A stretch of DNA of 64,000 nt, from assembly GCA_030141605.1 (NCBI GenBank), contig JAQGDQ010000790.1, forward strand, positions 1 to 64,000, given 5' to 3'. Every line of letters begins with the position of its first letter. Position 1 is the first letter of the stretch. Both the position numbers and the translations under genes were made by a program. The notes under the pieces were generated by a model. It saw only the letters and a program-made list of their open reading frames with translations. It was not told where the DNA came from and did not search any database. Shown one piece after another: positions 63,779 to 64,000 of this stretch. This DNA comes from Tubiluchus corallicola. Taxonomy: Eukaryota > Priapulida > Priapulimorpha > Priapulimorphida > Tubiluchidae.

Positions 63779-64000
63779 CTTCTAACGAGTTAAGGAACCA
63801 CCAGCGGCACTAATAGAAATAATTATCAGAATGTTATTACATGTATTTTACTTCGCCACTATTAGAATGGAACAAAAATTGCAACCTTTTTCATTTACGA
63901 TAGCATGTAGTAAACTGATAAGCTGCAAAAGATACGCTGCATAATTGCCAATGAGATTAGAAACTGCTGATTATGACTCATTCAATTTTCAACACAAGAC

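Overview
This is animal nuclear DNA, AT-rich and loaded with repeats. It carries two spliced protein-coding genes in convergent orientation. There are no operons, no bacterial genes and no convincing free-standing RNA genes. I cannot name the species. The long repeat-filled introns, the dense non-autonomous transposons and a vertebrate-like calpain exon layout suggest an invertebrate metazoan, probably marine.

Gene 1 (+ strand, 1185-5165) has four small exons that join into an 81-residue protein. I recognise it as PET100, a mitochondrial inner-membrane assembly factor for cytochrome c oxidase. Gene 2 (- strand, 48880 down to 9696) is a complete classical calpain (Ca2+-dependent cysteine protease). 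It has 18 coding positions, and the splice sites, phases and many exon lengths (70, 169, 161, 69, 79, 117, 27 nt) fit together. The protein is 740 or 746 residues, with the catalytic triad at Cys145, His302 and Asn330, followed by the C2-like domain and a C-terminal penta-EF-hand domain. Position 12 is duplicated: two homologous exons with identical phases lie only 48 nt apart, and the frame is kept only if exactly one is used. This looks like mutually exclusive splicing of the first EF hand and is the strongest unexpected finding.

Layout: 1-1184 PET100 upstream; 1185-5165 PET100; 5166-9695 the tail-to-tail intergenic region with three minisatellites (30, 22 and 20 bp); 9696-48880 calpain; 48881-64000 calpain upstream region, with no gene recognised and mostly repeats.

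The calpain introns hold a solo LTR with a perfect 5-bp target duplication and heat-shock-element-like motifs upstream of its TATA box, TTAA-flanked MITEs, hAT-like and mariner-like elements, foldback elements, LINE remnants and a tRNA-derived SINE. They also hold large tandem arrays, including a 111-bp repeat open on both strands, an 850-bp CAA/CAG tract and a 41-bp satellite. The upstream region holds telomere-like repeats inside an inverted-repeat element, a transposon whose two ends abut 71-bp and 55-bp arrays, a long ATT/GTT tract and a 104-bp satellite with higher-order structure.

All repeat-family assignments come from reading ends, target duplications and internal copies by eye. No database search was run.
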